40,639 bases of DNA from Sorangium cellulosum (GCA_020720045.1 DYPH01000044.1:1-40639), one strand, 5' to 3'; shown: positions 1-8,457, counted from the first letter of the stretch. Notes: a model not told the origin generated them from the sequence alone. Numbers and translations: made by a program.

Positions 1-165
1 CCCGCCAAAAAAGCAGCGACGGCTCCGGCAGCAGCGCCCGCCAAAAAAGCAGCGGCGGCTCCGACCCCGGCGGCCGCAAAAAAAGCGACGGCCCCTGCGA
101 AGAAACCGGTTGCCGCGCCGGCCCCTGCATCTGCCACGAAACCGGCCCCTGCGAAGCCGGTTGCG
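1..165 (+). repeat. Lys/Ala/Pro-coding imperfect tandem repeat
   Basis: An 18-base block (cccgccaaaaaagcagcg) occurs at 1-18 and again exactly at 37-54, a 36-base (12-codon) period. Further degenerate Ala-Lys-Lys and Pro-Ala-Pro units follow to about 165. It lies in frame inside the truncated gene and encodes its basic arm. The array begins at the window edge, so its full copy number is unknown. Confidence 0.7.
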
Positions 166-681
166 AAGCTTTCGTCGGCGCTTTCGAGCGGCGCTTCGAT
201 CGAGTGCGTCGTCGCGGGGGCGCCTTTCGTGCTCCTCGTCGAGCAGGTCGAGCCGCTCACCATCGCCTGGGAAGGGGCCGGCGACGACGGGACCCTCGTC
301 TACGCGCCTGCAGCCCTTGCCGCCGCGCAGAGCTTCACGGAGCTGACCGGCGGCAAGGTCGCCTTCGGCAATGCCAATGATTCTTCTTCGAAAATCATGG
401 GTTCCATGCCACCGTTCTTGCTCTCACGCGCCTTTTTTGCGGCCGTGAAGGAAGCGCCGGTCACTGTCTTCGTGCCGGCCATCGGCGACGTCCAGACTTT
501 CGTCGCGACGGAGACCAACAGCGCCGTCGTGGCGGTCGGTGGCACCAAGCAGACGCTCCCGGTCGTGCGGTTCCAGGCGCTGCGGGTGGCTTTCGATGTC
601 GTTGACGACGCCGAATTCCCACTTGTCCTGAGTCGCCAAGATTGGGGCACGGAGACGTTCGCACTCACGCGAATCGTCTGA
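1..681 (+). CDS. Lys/Ala/Pro-repeat protein, 5'-truncated
   Basis: The frame is open from the first base to a TGA at 679-681, so the start lies outside the window; 226 residues are visible. The first ~55 are a low-complexity Pro-Ala-Lys-Lys tail like the C-terminal arms of histone H1-like proteins. From about residue 60 the sequence becomes an ordinary globular domain with alternating hydrophobic residues, ending near Phe-Pro-Leu-Val and a Trp-Gly-Thr-Glu motif. I do not recognise this domain. No signal peptide or membrane segment is visible in this part. A Lys/Ala/Pro arm in front of a folded domain could be a flexible linker (as in TolA-like or cell-wall-spanning proteins) or a nucleic-acid-binding arm; the missing N-terminus would decide. 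The gene ends about 100 bases before the PP2C phosphatase on the same strand. Confidence 0.75.
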   Translation, partial: PAKKAATAPAAAPAKKAAAAPTPAAAKKATAPAKKPVAAPAPASATKPAPAKPVAKLSSALSSGASIECVVAGAPFVLLVEQVEPLTIAWEGAGDDGTLVYAPAALAAAQSFTELTGGKVAFGNANDSSSKIMGSMPPFLLSRAFFAAVKEAPVTVFVPAIGDVQTFVATETNSAVVAVGGTKQTLPVVRFQALRVAFDVVDDAEFPLVLSRQDWGTETFALTRIV

Positions 682-786
682 CCGGGAAGCGTGCGCGCAC
701 CGATGCGCGTGTAGAATCGGGACGGTGGTTGACAATCCGCCGCCCCTTTGAAACGGTGGACCGTTCTTTTACCGAGGAGAATCTCT

Positions 787-1887
787 TTGCTACGCGCCAT
801 CGCAGCAGGCCTGAGCGACGTCGGGCTCCAGCGGGAGCACAACGAGGACTCCTACGTCGTCCTCGAGGAATGTTCGCTATTCGTCGTTGCCGACGGCATG
901 GGGGGGCATCGCGCTGGCGATGTGGCGTCCCGCATGGCGGCGGAGGCGATCAGTGAGTTCTTCCGAACGACGGCGAGCGACGACGTGACGTGGCCCTTTC
1001 ACTTCGACACCAACCTGTCGGAGGAGGAAAATCGGCTGCTGACCGGCATTCGCGTAGCAAACAAGCAGATTTACGACCGGAGTACCCGCTCCCGCGAACA
1101 TCACAACATGGGGACGACCGTCGTCGGCTGCATGTTTTCCGCCCACAAGCGGAAGATGTACATTGCACACGTTGGCGACAGCCGTTGTTACCGGGTGCGC
1201 GAGGGGGAAATCCGGCAGATGACCCGGGACCACTCGTTCATCAACGACTACATCCTCGCGGTTCCCGACCTCACCGATGAACAGAAGGCGGAGCTGCCGA
1301 AAAACGTCATCACGCGCGCCCTCGGCATGCAGGATCATGTTGTGATCGACCTTTGCGGCGACGAATCGCGCCCGGGAGATACCTACCTGCTCTGTTCGGA
1401 CGGCCTCTCGGGAATGGTCGAAGATTCCGAAATTCGTGAGATTTTGGCCGATCCCCAAGGCGTCCAGGATGCTTGTCGCATTCTGATTGAGCGGGCGAAC
1501 GCCCATGGCGGCGAAGACAACGTCACCGCGGTGCTCATTCGTCTTGAGGAGGTAGATGTCCTCCCGACGGAGATCGATCCGCTCGGGGAGACGGTGGTCG
1601 GTCCGCGCACGCCCCTCGACAAGCGCACCGTTCGCTTCAACACGGCAAGCCTCGCTTCGGTCATCGATCCCGACGGGCCGACCGTGCAAGAGGCGCCGAA
1701 CTCCTTCGCAACGCGCGACACGCTGGTCGACGTCCCTGTCTCGATGATCCCCGATACGGAAGTCGCACCGACCGCCCCCCAGGGGACGCTTGAGCTCGAA
1801 GGGGTTCCGCTGACCGAACCCTCGCCGACGCCGCCTGCCGCTTCGGTGGCCGGTGCAGTTGGCGGAGTAGAGCCGCCGAAGGAATAG
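787..1887 (+). CDS. PP2C-family protein Ser/Thr phosphatase
   Basis: This is a metal-dependent phosphatase of the PPM/Stp1 type, 366 residues, that would remove phosphate from phospho-Ser/Thr proteins. The domain fills about residues 5-245 and shows the family landmarks in order: an Asn-Glu-Asp motif near the N-terminus, DGMGGH, MGTT, HVGDSR, RDHS, TRALG, SDGLSGMV and GGEDNVT. The Asp residues of these motifs form the Mn/Mg centre. A Pro/Thr-rich tail of about 120 residues follows, with no membrane helix, so the enzyme looks cytosolic. I chose the TTG at 787 because a strong ribosome site (GAGGAGA, 774-780) sits six bases upstream and the protein then begins right at the domain. The upstream in-frame TTG at 748 would add 13 unconserved residues. 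Two Ser/Thr kinases in the window are plausible counterparts, but none is adjacent. Confidence 0.93.
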   Translation: MLRAIAAGLSDVGLQREHNEDSYVVLEECSLFVVADGMGGHRAGDVASRMAAEAISEFFRTTASDDVTWPFHFDTNLSEEENRLLTGIRVANKQIYDRSTRSREHHNMGTTVVGCMFSAHKRKMYIAHVGDSRCYRVREGEIRQMTRDHSFINDYILAVPDLTDEQKAELPKNVITRALGMQDHVVIDLCGDESRPGDTYLLCSDGLSGMVEDSEIREILADPQGVQDACRILIERANAHGGEDNVTAVLIRLEEVDVLPTEIDPLGETVVGPRTPLDKRTVRFNTASLASVIDPDGPTVQEAPNSFATRDTLVDVPVSMIPDTEVAPTAPQGTLELEGVPLTEPSPTPPAASVAGAVGGVEPPKE

Positions 1888-1907
1888 GCCTTCCCGCCGT
1901 GTGCAGA

Positions 1908-1946
1908 AAAACGGACGGTCCGCCCGCGAGGCAGACCGTCCGTTTT
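1908..1946 (+). terminator. Rho-independent terminator after PP2C gene
   Basis: A perfect 13-base inverted repeat (1908-1920 with 1934-1946, arm aaaacggacggtc) with a 13-base loop lies 20 bases after the PP2C stop. The arms carry A and T runs, so the 3' side ends in TTTT. It separates the phosphatase from the DedA gene. Confidence 0.85.
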
Positions 1947-2003
1947 CTTGCGGAGGCGCGGAATCTTGGTCGGCGCCCACCGATTTTGGTTTAAGGGCGC
2001 GCC

Positions 2004-2657
2004 ATGCACGAACTGTTCGCATTTCTGAAGAAGCTTGTGTCGCCAGAAGGGCTCCAGGGCCTTTGTGACGCGCACGGGACGACCATGTACGGGATCTTGT
2101 TTGCGATTATCTTCGCGGAAACGGGTCTCGTCGTGCTTCCGTTTCTGCCCGGCGATTCGCTGCTTTTCACGGCCGGCTTCGTCGCGAGCGTCGGCAAGTT
2201 GAACGTGTGGCTTCTCGGCCTGCTGCTTATCGTTGCGGCGATCACGGGGGACACCGTCAATTACCACGTCGGTAAGGCGATCGGTCCGCGCGTGATGAGC
2301 AGCGAATCTTCGGCGCTTTTTAACAAGAAGCATCTCGAGAAGACCCAGAAATTCTTCGAAAAATACGGCGGAAAGACGATCATCCTCGCGCGTTTTGTAC
2401 CGATCGTGCGCACGTTTGCTCCGTTTGTTGCGGGGGCTGGCGCGATGAACTACGGCCAGTTTATTCTCTACAACGTCGTCGGTGCGGTCGCCTGGGTGTC
2501 GTTGATGATGGGCGCCGGCGTCTTCCTCGGTGGCCTGCCGATCGTGCAGAAGCACTTCGAGAAGGTCGTGATCCTGATCGTGCTTGTATCGGTGCTCCCG
2601 ATGGTCCTCGAGTGGCTGAAAGCCCGCAAAGAGGGCAAAGAAGAGGCGAAAGCCTGA
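2004..2657 (+). CDS. DedA-family (SNARE-associated/VTT) membrane protein
   Basis: 217 residues, matching the usual DedA length. Family hallmarks seen: a hydrophobic entry helix followed by an acidic Phe-Ala-Glu-Thr-Gly stretch and Leu-Pro-Gly-Asp-Ser-Leu, then Gly-Asp-Thr-Val-Asn-Tyr-His-Val-Gly-Lys, then a Phe-Phe-Glu-Lys-Tyr-Gly-Gly-Lys block and the conserved Ala-Arg-Phe-Val-Pro-Ile-Val-Arg-Thr. The remainder is two or more hydrophobic helices and a basic tail. DedA proteins are inner-membrane proteins linked to membrane-potential homeostasis and, for some members, flipping of phosphatidylethanolamine or undecaprenyl-phosphate. Which lipid this one handles cannot be read from the sequence. 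It is flanked by terminator-like hairpins on both sides and looks like a single-gene unit. Confidence 0.93.
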   Translation: MHELFAFLKKLVSPEGLQGLCDAHGTTMYGILFAIIFAETGLVVLPFLPGDSLLFTAGFVASVGKLNVWLLGLLLIVAAITGDTVNYHVGKAIGPRVMSSESSALFNKKHLEKTQKFFEKYGGKTIILARFVPIVRTFAPFVAGAGAMNYGQFILYNVVGAVAWVSLMMGAGVFLGGLPIVQKHFEKVVILIVLVSVLPMVLEWLKARKEGKEEAKA

Positions 2658-2694
2658 CGCCCGCCGTTGCTCGATGACCAAACGGTGACCAACG

Positions 2695-2723
2695 GGCCCT
2701 CTTCGGAGGGCTCGTCGCTTTTT
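2695..2723 (+). terminator. Probable terminator after dedA-family gene
   Basis: A 7-base stem (2695-2701 with 2706-2712, one G-T pair) closes a TTCG tetraloop, and a run of five T begins seven bases downstream. The T tract is further from the stem than in a classical terminator, hence moderate confidence. Confidence 0.55.
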
Positions 2724-2771
2724 GTCTAGGAACATCTCGAAATTCCGAAGAATCTGGTGGGAAGCCTGATT

Positions 2772-3833
2772 ATGCCACAACGTCCGATCGCCGCTTCGTT
2801 CCTTTCGTTTCTCGTCGGCACGGCGAGTTCCGCGTGCACGCCGTCGGTGTCGGCACCACCGAAACCGGTTGAAATCGCGGCCGTTTCGCCCGTAACCGCG
2901 TCGACGTCGACGACGGAGCCGAAGGTCGCCCTTTCGAAGGAGCTCCTGTGTGAGCAGCTGAAAGGGGCCCGTGAGAAGGCGATGGCGACGTGGAAAGTCG
3001 GCGGCGAAGATGCACCGATGCTGTTTGCGAGCGATGCCGTCGAAACTTGCGAGGCGGTCGGCGATGGGGTCGTCGGATTTAGCGTCGATTCGTTCAAGAA
3101 AGCTTCCAACAACGACGAAGTCGTCCCCAACCTTTACCTCGTGAATATTCGCGGGGATGGAACGCAAACGAAGTTACTTGCGGGCGCGCTCCCCTCTCAC
3201 TGTTTTGGTGCGAGCGTCGATCACTTTTCCCCCCAGAAAATGACGAGCGGCGCGACGTGGCTCGCCCTTCAGGTTGGCCTCGGCTGTGCCGACGGTGAGT
3301 CGTTCACCTATTCGCATCTCATTCGCATCGATGGAAAGCGCTTTGAAGAGCTCGCCGACGAGCAAAAGGTCGCCGGTGACTACGACGACTTCGACGGTGA
3401 CGGCTACATCGATGGACGCGCACACTACGGATTTTCTGGCGATTATCCGGTATGTAGAGGGCTCAATCCCACCGTCGACTGGGCCGAATGGCTCCCGCGC
3501 CATGGCCTAAAGAATGGGACGTTCTCCGAGAACGACGACGCCGTCCGCGGCGAGATGGCAAAACGATGCCCGGCCATGCCAGTGAAGTCGATCATCGTCA
3601 AAGACGACGTCGGAACCACTCTTCACAATTTTGCTTGCGCCCGCCTTCGCGGAACCCCGAAAGCAACATTGGACGGAATTGTTCGTGACTTGTGCAAGGG
3701 CATCTCTCAAGTATGCACCTGCAAAGACAAACCCAGTTGTTGCGCGGAACAATTGATTTGTCGAAGTGAGCTCTGCGCGGCGACTCCGCTGGCGAAGCGT
3801 ATCGTCGCGACGACACCTCCGTTCACGCTCTGA
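2772..3833 (+). CDS. predicted lipoprotein with DxDxDG loop
   Basis: 353 residues, function not recognised. The ATG at 2772 gives a signal peptide ending in a lipobox-like Ala-Ser-Ser-Ala-Cys with Cys22 as the lipidation site; the GTG at 2757 would add five unhelpful residues. The mature part has a low-complexity Pro/Thr linker, then a globular region. Its most specific feature is a Tyr-Asp-Asp-Phe-Asp-Gly-Asp-Gly-Tyr-Ile-Asp-Gly stretch near residue 205, a DxDxDG calcium-loop pattern as in EF-hand-like or thrombospondin type 3 loops. The C-terminal ~40 residues are Cys-rich (Cys-Thr-Cys, Cys-Cys, then two more Cys), suggesting disulphides in an exported domain. It is likely periplasmic or surface, anchored by lipid. 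Base composition resembles the neighbours. Confidence 0.8.
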   Translation: MPQRPIAASFLSFLVGTASSACTPSVSAPPKPVEIAAVSPVTASTSTTEPKVALSKELLCEQLKGAREKAMATWKVGGEDAPMLFASDAVETCEAVGDGVVGFSVDSFKKASNNDEVVPNLYLVNIRGDGTQTKLLAGALPSHCFGASVDHFSPQKMTSGATWLALQVGLGCADGESFTYSHLIRIDGKRFEELADEQKVAGDYDDFDGDGYIDGRAHYGFSGDYPVCRGLNPTVDWAEWLPRHGLKNGTFSENDDAVRGEMAKRCPAMPVKSIIVKDDVGTTLHNFACARLRGTPKATLDGIVRDLCKGISQVCTCKDKPSCCAEQLICRSELCAATPLAKRIVATTPPFTL

Positions 3834-3896
3834 AAAAAAACGCCGACGCCGCGAAAAAGTGCGCAACAAACGCGCCGAATGGACGACGGAGGCCCT

Positions 3897-4592
3897 ATGC
3901 CGATTTCGTCTCTGCTCCGCCGTCTCACGCTCCTCCTTCCGATCCTCGCCGGCACCGCAACCACCGGCGTCGCCCTCGCCCAGCCGGTTCCGCTCCGCGG
4001 TTCCAAGCGCCCGGAAGCGCCGCCGGTTGCCCCTGTTGCGCCGACGAAGCCGCTGCCGGCGTCGGGCTGCGAAGGGGTTCCGTCGACGGGGCGGGTCGCC
4101 TGGCAGGCCTTCGTGAGCCGCCCCGTCTACAAGCTCGGCCTCGCGCTCCAGCCGCAGAGCGACCCGTGCGCACCGAAGTTCTCCGTCGACGAAGGGAAGA
4201 CCGGCTACGTCGCCACATTCATGCCGTTTTGGCCGACCTACCTGCCGAGGACGCCGAACGACGCAGGATTAATGTTGAATTTGATGCGTGCCCCGAAGAC
4301 CAACGTCGGCGCGCCGGGGACGATCCTGGTGGAGAGCGCAAGCGGGACGCGCGCCCAGGAAGGTATCCAGACCTTCACCGTCCCCCCGGCGGGCGTCGTC
4401 GGCGGAAAGGTCGCTCCGGGGACCAAGATCGCCGCCGCGTTTGACCTCCGTGTGACGTTCACGCCCACCGGAAAACCGCCCGTCACGACCTACTGGCGCC
4501 TCACCTCCAGCGCTGTGCTCGCGACGTCTCCCCGCGACGATAGCTCCTTCGACACCAAGCTCCTTTTCTGCGGCATGCGCCCCTGCACGTGA
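3897..4592 (+). CDS. exported protein of unknown function
   Basis: 231 residues with an N-terminal signal peptide: a Leu-Leu-Arg-Arg basic region, a hydrophobic core and a likely cleavage after Ala-Leu-Ala near residue 29. There is no lipobox Cys, so it should be soluble in the periplasm or secreted. I chose the ATG at 3897 because GGAG lies five bases upstream; the ATG at 3879 would place the signal core too far in. After a Pro/Ala linker the protein reads as a beta-rich domain with few cysteines (a Cys-Gly-Met-Arg-Pro-Cys ending). I recognise no family. It follows the preceding lipoprotein by about 60 bases on the same strand. Confidence 0.75.
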   Translation: MPISSLLRRLTLLLPILAGTATTGVALAQPVPLRGSKRPEAPPVAPVAPTKPLPASGCEGVPSTGRVAWQAFVSRPVYKLGLALQPQSDPCAPKFSVDEGKTGYVATFMPFWPTYLPRTPNDAGLMLNLMRAPKTNVGAPGTILVESASGTRAQEGIQTFTVPPAGVVGGKVAPGTKIAAAFDLRVTFTPTGKPPVTTYWRLTSSAVLATSPRDDSSFDTKLLFCGMRPCT

Positions 4593-4667
4593 CCGCTCAC
4601 CGCCGAAACGCGACCGTTCGCGCAGAGCTCACGCGCGACGGCCGCATCGGCAGGTAGCGTTTCCGCC

Positions 4668-5963
4668 ATGAGAGTCTTGCCACCGGCGGCATTGCGTGCA
4701 CTCTGCACCTTTGCTGCCTTTTCTTTCGTGCGCGTTGCCACGCCCGCCTGGTGTGGGCGCGATGCCGAAGCGTGGTACGCGGGAAATCCCGAAGTAACCC
4801 ATGGTCTTGCCGCGGAAGTCCTCGCCTTCGAAGACGACGACTCGCGCATCCGCCGCGAGGCCCCAAAAGATCGCTACACCGGCGAATGGGCGCTCGTGAC
4901 CCACCAGATGGCAGCGCTCGGCCTTGGTCAGCTCATCGTTGCAAACCCCGCCGATCGCCCCCGCTACGCAGCACCGTTGCGCGCCGCCGCGCTTCGAAGT
5001 TTTCTGCCGGAAATGCGAGACTTTGGGACCGAGGCCTGGGACGGCGAAGACGCGCTTTCGAGCCTCTCCTCCAGCCACGGCCACGCCTACCTCGCCTATG
5101 CGGCGCTCGCCGTCGGGATGGCACGCTGGCTCGATCCGAACGGCTTCCCCGCCGACGTGGCCCGTGACCATGATGCATTGATTGCCGCCTATGAACGGCG
5201 CCTGCTTGCTGCCCCCGATGCGATCATTGAGACCTACCCGGGGCAGGCATTTCCGACCGACATCGCGGCGGTCGCTGCGGCGATCGCGATGCACAGTCGC
5301 GCCACCGGTGCCGACCATCGAAGGGTCCTTCTTCACTGGGCTTCTGGCGTTCGAAAGGCGCAGATCGATCCGGCGAGTGGCTTCGTTCATCAGCGCCTTC
5401 AAACGAACGGTCAACCCTTAGATGTCCCGCGGGGATCGGGGACGGGCCTTGCCGCCTACTATGCCGGTTTCGTCGACGGGCCCCTCGCCCGCGAACTGAC
5501 CGACGCCCTCGCCCGCGAAGAGCGGACGTTTGCCGGCTTCGGCGCGATCGGCGAGTTCGTCCCGCTTCCGGCGAATTCGCCCCTCGCCAAGCGCCCCTAC
5601 GGCCACGGCGATATCGACTCGGGTCCGGTAATCTTTGGCGTCTCCGTTGCTGCCACCGGCTTTTCCCTCGCCCCGCTGCGTAGCGGCTTTCACGACGGAA
5701 CAGGCCGCAATCACGACGCTTTTATACGTGTATTCCGCACAACTTCCCTCTTCGGCATGCCAGCGACGCTCGGAACCGGCGGAGCGACCCGCTTCCGGAG
5801 CGGCGGCCCGATCGGCAACGCGCTCCTCTTCGCGATGCTCGCACATTCATGTATCTTACACCGATGCATCTTGCACGCTTGCGGGCCCCGCTCGGTGTGC
5901 TCGTCGCCTACGTCGTCGCGAGCGCGGTGTTTACCGTCGTCGCCGGTCACGAAGGGCTTCTGA
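4668..5963 (+). CDS. hypothetical protein, possible alpha/alpha-barrel; doubtful 3' end
   Basis: The open frame encodes 431 residues. A short N-terminal hydrophobic stretch may be a signal or anchor. The body is alpha-helical and alternates with aromatic/Gly loops (Ser-Ser-Ser-His-Gly-His-Ala-Tyr-Leu-Ala-Tyr, Thr-Tyr-Pro-Gly-Gln-Ala-Phe-Pro-Thr-Asp, Val-Pro-Arg-Gly-Ser-Gly-Thr-Gly, Gly-His-Gly-Asp-Ile-Asp-Ser-Gly-Pro). This pattern recalls (alpha/alpha)6 toroid proteins such as the linalool dehydratase/isomerase superfamily. That is a fold-level impression only. After about residue 393 the frame becomes Cys/Ser-rich and unlike the rest, and it runs 115 bases into the next gene. Either the overlap is real or the true end is shifted by an indel. 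Confidence 0.6.
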   Translation: MRVLPPAALRALCTFAAFSFVRVATPAWCGRDAEAWYAGNPEVTHGLAAEVLAFEDDDSRIRREAPKDRYTGEWALVTHQMAALGLGQLIVANPADRPRYAAPLRAAALRSFLPEMRDFGTEAWDGEDALSSLSSSHGHAYLAYAALAVGMARWLDPNGFPADVARDHDALIAAYERRLLAAPDAIIETYPGQAFPTDIAAVAAAIAMHSRATGADHRRVLLHWASGVRKAQIDPASGFVHQRLQTNGQPLDVPRGSGTGLAAYYAGFVDGPLARELTDALAREERTFAGFGAIGEFVPLPANSPLAKRPYGHGDIDSGPVIFGVSVAATGFSLAPLRSGFHDGTGRNHDAFIRVFRTTSLFGMPATLGTGGATRFRSGGPIGNALLFAMLAHSCILHRCILHACGPRSVCSSPTSSRARCLPSSPVTKGF

Positions 5964-6115
5964 GCCCCTTCGGAGCCTTCCACCCGCTGACGCTGGCGCT
6001 CGGCCTTGCGGTGTTGGCGTTGCGGCTTTTCGTGTTCTTTCTTGGCGTCCCGTGGGTCGTGTGGCGGCTGCTTGCCCCCGTCGCGACGCCGGAAGCGAAG
6101 GGCGAAGAACCGTAG
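5849..6115 (+). CDS. small two-helix membrane protein
   Basis: 88 residues (83 if the ATG at 5864 is used), with two hydrophobic helices separated by a short Pro/Gly loop: one after Leu-Arg-Ala-Pro, the other ending in Val-Val-Trp-Arg-Leu-Leu. The tail is short and charged. Neither start has a clear ribosome site, and the gene begins inside the upstream frame. It could be an independent small membrane protein translated by coupling, or the displaced C-terminal membrane segment of the upstream protein if there is a frameshift near 5840. No family recognised. Confidence 0.6.
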   Translation: MYLTPMHLARLRAPLGVLVAYVVASAVFTVVAGHEGLLSPFGAFHPLTLALGLAVLALRLFVFFLGVPWVVWRLLAPVATPEAKGEEP

Positions 6116-6166
6116 GTCTCGCGTTTCGCGCTTGCCAGTCGTCGGCTTCCGCGAGAGGTTGCGTCG

Positions 6167-6667
6167 ATGGGCATTCGTGCAAAGATCTCGGCAGGTTGGA
6201 CTGTGGGGGCCGCGGTTCTTCTCGCCTGCGCGGAGCCGGTCCAACCGGCCGCCGCTCCATCGGCGGCGCTCGCCGATCCCCCGAGTGCTGGCGTCCCCGC
6301 CAGCGCCAGCGCCGAGCCGACGACGGCGGGCCCACGTCCCGCTTCCGCGATCCCCGTCGAAGCTAGTGCGACACCGCAAAAGACCGCCGACCCAAAGACG
6401 GATGCCAATGCGGCGATTGAGGCGCTCCAGCCGCTCCTCATGACCTGCTTTGAGAGCGAGTTTGCTACGAATCGCAACGCTTCGGGAACGCTCACTTTTC
6501 TCGTCTCTGTCGGCCCGAAGGGGGCGGTGACGGCCGCGGAAGCGACGAAGACGACGCTCGCGCCGACGACGGTCGCCTGCATGAAGAAGCAGATTCGCAG
6601 CGCCGCCTTCCCCGCCCGCGGCTTTCCGTGGACGTTCTCCAACGGCTACACGTTCGGCGGGCGGTAG
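6167..6667 (+). CDS. AgmX/TonB-C-like small lipoprotein
   Basis: 166 residues. The signal peptide ends in Val-Leu-Leu-Ala-Cys with Cys21 as the probable lipidated residue, followed by a ~60-residue Ala/Pro/Ser linker. The C-terminal ~90 residues have the layout of the AgmX/PglI C-terminal domain of myxobacteria (related to TonB-type modules): a conserved Cys-Phe-Glu start, a beta hairpin Gly-Thr-Leu-Thr-Phe-Leu-Val-Ser-Val-Gly-Pro-Lys-Gly, a Val-Ala-Cys-Met-Lys-Lys helix and a closing Phe-Pro-Ala strand. Such domains are envelope adaptor modules, associated with gliding and TonB-like systems in some members. The two Cys of the domain are spaced as a likely disulphide. The exact partner is unknown; no ExbB/ExbD lies nearby. 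Confidence 0.78.
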   Translation: MGIRAKISAGWTVGAAVLLACAEPVQPAAAPSAALADPPSAGVPASASAEPTTAGPRPASAIPVEASATPQKTADPKTDANAAIEALQPLLMTCFESEFATNRNASGTLTFLVSVGPKGAVTAAEATKTTLAPTTVACMKKQIRSAAFPARGFPWTFSNGYTFGGR

Positions 6668-6714
6668 TCGGGCGGGACCTTCCAACGGAGCGTCTCCGCG
6701 AGTAGAAGCGCCCC

Positions 6715-8451
6715 ATGAGCGCTGCGCCCCCGAACTCGGAAGCTGAGACGACCTACACCGCCGATGGCGACCACCCCGGTGGCGCCGAGCTTGCGGCGAT
6801 TCGGGCCGCCAAGGAGGCGTGGTCGAAGGGGCCGGTCGCCAAGAGCCAGGCGAAAATCCCGCCGCGGAAAGGGCGTTTCACCACCTGGAGCGACCTCGAC
6901 GTCCCCGATGTGCTCACGCCGGCCGATTCTCATGCAAAATACATGGAATCCCTCGGCCTCCCCGGCGAGTACCCGTTTACGCGTGGCGTCCAGCCGACGA
7001 TGTACCGCTCGCGCCTCTGGACGATGCGCATGTTCGCCGGTTTCGGTACCCCCGAGCAGACGAACGAACGCTTTAAGTACCTGCTTTCTCAGGGGCAAAC
7101 CGGTCTCTCGACCGCTTTCGATTTCCCGACGCTGATGGGGTACGACTCCGACTCCCCGCGGTCGCTCGGCGAGGTCGGCATGTGCGGCGTCGCCGTCGAC
7201 ACCCTCCGGGACATGGAAGTCCTCTTCGACGGCATCCCTCTCGACAAGGTCACCACGTCGATGACGATCAACGGGCCGGCGATCGTCCTGCTCGCCTTTT
7301 ACATCGCCCTCGCCGACGTCCGCGGCATCCCGCGGGACAAGATCGGCGGCACCGTGCAGAACGATTGCCTCAAGGAATTCATCGCCCAACACGCGTGGCT
7401 CGTGCCGCCGCGGCCGGCCATGCGGATCGTCACCGACATGATCGAATTCTGCACGACGGAGGTCCCCAAGTGGAACACCGTCTCGATCAGCGGCTACCAC
7501 ATCCGCGAAGCGGGGGCGACGGCGGCCCAGGAGCTCGCCTTCACGCTCGCCGACGGCCTCGGCTACGTGCAGTGGGGTGTCGAGCGCGGCCTCGACGTCG
7601 ACGCGTTCGCGCCGCGGCTCTCCTTCTTCCTCGATGTGCACAACGATTTCTTCGAGGAGATCGCGAAGTTCCGCGCGGCGCGCCGCCTGTGGGCCAAGCT
7701 CGTGAAGACCCGCTTCGGCGCGAAGAACCCGGAGAGCATGAAGCTCCGGACCCACGCGCAGACGGCCGGCGTCTCCCTCACCGCCCAGCAGCCCTACAAC
7801 AACGTCGTCCGCGTCGCCCTCCAGGCGATGGCGGCGGTCCTCGGCGGCACCCAGAGCCTCCACACGAACAGCCTCGACGAAACCTACGCGCTCCCGACGG
7901 AGGACTCGGTCACGATCGCCCTCCGCACGCAGCAAATCATCGCGGAAGAGACCGGCGTCGCAAACACCGTCGACCCGCTCGCCGGCAGCTATTTCGTCGA
8001 ATGGATGACCGACAAAATGGAGGCAGAGGCGCTCGAAATCATTGAGCGCATCGACAGCATGGGCGGCATCGTCGAGGCGGTCGAAAAGGGCTACCCCCAG
8101 CGGGAAATCGCCGCGAGCGCCTACCGGTTCCAGCGCCAACTCGAGGCCGGCGAGCGGGTCATGGTCGGCGTAAACGCCTACGAGAGCGAGTCGAATACTT
8201 CAATCATTCCCCTGCTTCGCATCGACGAAGAAGTCCAGAAGACCCAGGTCGCCAACCTGAAGAAGGTCAAGGAGTCTCGGGACGCCGCCCGCGTTGCGAC
8301 CTGCCTGGAGGCGGTCCGCGCCGCCGCCGCCGACGGGACGAACCTGATGCCGCCGATCATCGACGCGGCGAAGGCTTACTGCACCCAGCAGGAGATTTGC
8401 GACGTCCTCCGCGGCGTCTTCGGCACTTACACCGACCCCGCCGAATTCTGA
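6715..8451 (+). CDS. icmA: isobutyryl-CoA mutase large subunit (B12-dependent)
   Basis: 578 residues of the methylmalonyl-CoA mutase large-subunit family, covering the TIM-barrel and substrate channel but lacking the C-terminal B12-binding domain (no DxHxxG). A separate small subunit must therefore be supplied from elsewhere. The CoA-binding block Pro-Thr-Met-Tyr...Leu-Trp-Thr-Met-Arg and the Ser-Gly-Tyr-His catalytic region are intact. The sequence aligns without gaps to the Propionibacterium mutase as I recall it, with a constant offset of 18: Tyr89 becomes Phe107, Arg207 becomes Gln225, and His244 is kept as His262. Phe plus Gln is the known isobutyryl-CoA mutase pair, while methylmalonyl-CoA mutase needs Tyr plus Arg. 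I infer interconversion of isobutyryl-CoA and n-butyryl-CoA, linking valine/branched acyl-CoA to butyryl-CoA metabolism. Acceptance of related branched acyl-CoAs is possible. Confidence 0.85.
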   Translation: MSAAPPNSEAETTYTADGDHPGGAELAAIRAAKEAWSKGPVAKSQAKIPPRKGRFTTWSDLDVPDVLTPADSHAKYMESLGLPGEYPFTRGVQPTMYRSRLWTMRMFAGFGTPEQTNERFKYLLSQGQTGLSTAFDFPTLMGYDSDSPRSLGEVGMCGVAVDTLRDMEVLFDGIPLDKVTTSMTINGPAIVLLAFYIALADVRGIPRDKIGGTVQNDCLKEFIAQHAWLVPPRPAMRIVTDMIEFCTTEVPKWNTVSISGYHIREAGATAAQELAFTLADGLGYVQWGVERGLDVDAFAPRLSFFLDVHNDFFEEIAKFRAARRLWAKLVKTRFGAKNPESMKLRTHAQTAGVSLTAQQPYNNVVRVALQAMAAVLGGTQSLHTNSLDETYALPTEDSVTIALRTQQIIAEETGVANTVDPLAGSYFVEWMTDKMEAEALEIIERIDSMGGIVEAVEKGYPQREIAASAYRFQRQLEAGERVMVGVNAYESESNTSIIPLLRIDEEVQKTQVANLKKVKESRDAARVATCLEAVRAAAADGTNLMPPIIDAAKAYCTQQEICDVLRGVFGTYTDPAEF

Positions 8452-8457
8452 GAGAAC

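Noticed and set aside
1-681. Calling the first gene a histone H1-like protein.
   Set aside because: Only the visible N-terminal part is Lys/Ala/Pro-rich; most of the visible chain is a folded domain unrelated to histones.
729-757. TTGACA box at 729-734 as the -35 element of the PP2C promoter.
   Set aside because: At 16-18 bases downstream there is no convincing -10 hexamer, so the match may be chance.
6646-8139. Long open frame on the minus strand opposite the mutase gene (497 codons).
   Set aside because: It is Asp/Arg/Glu/Val-rich with no domain and lies wholly antisense to a clearly conserved gene; an artefact of high-GC third positions.
6715-8451. Calling the mutase a methylmalonyl-CoA mutase.
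   Set aside because: Overall similarity is high, but both key specificity positions are Phe and Gln, matching isobutyryl-CoA mutase.
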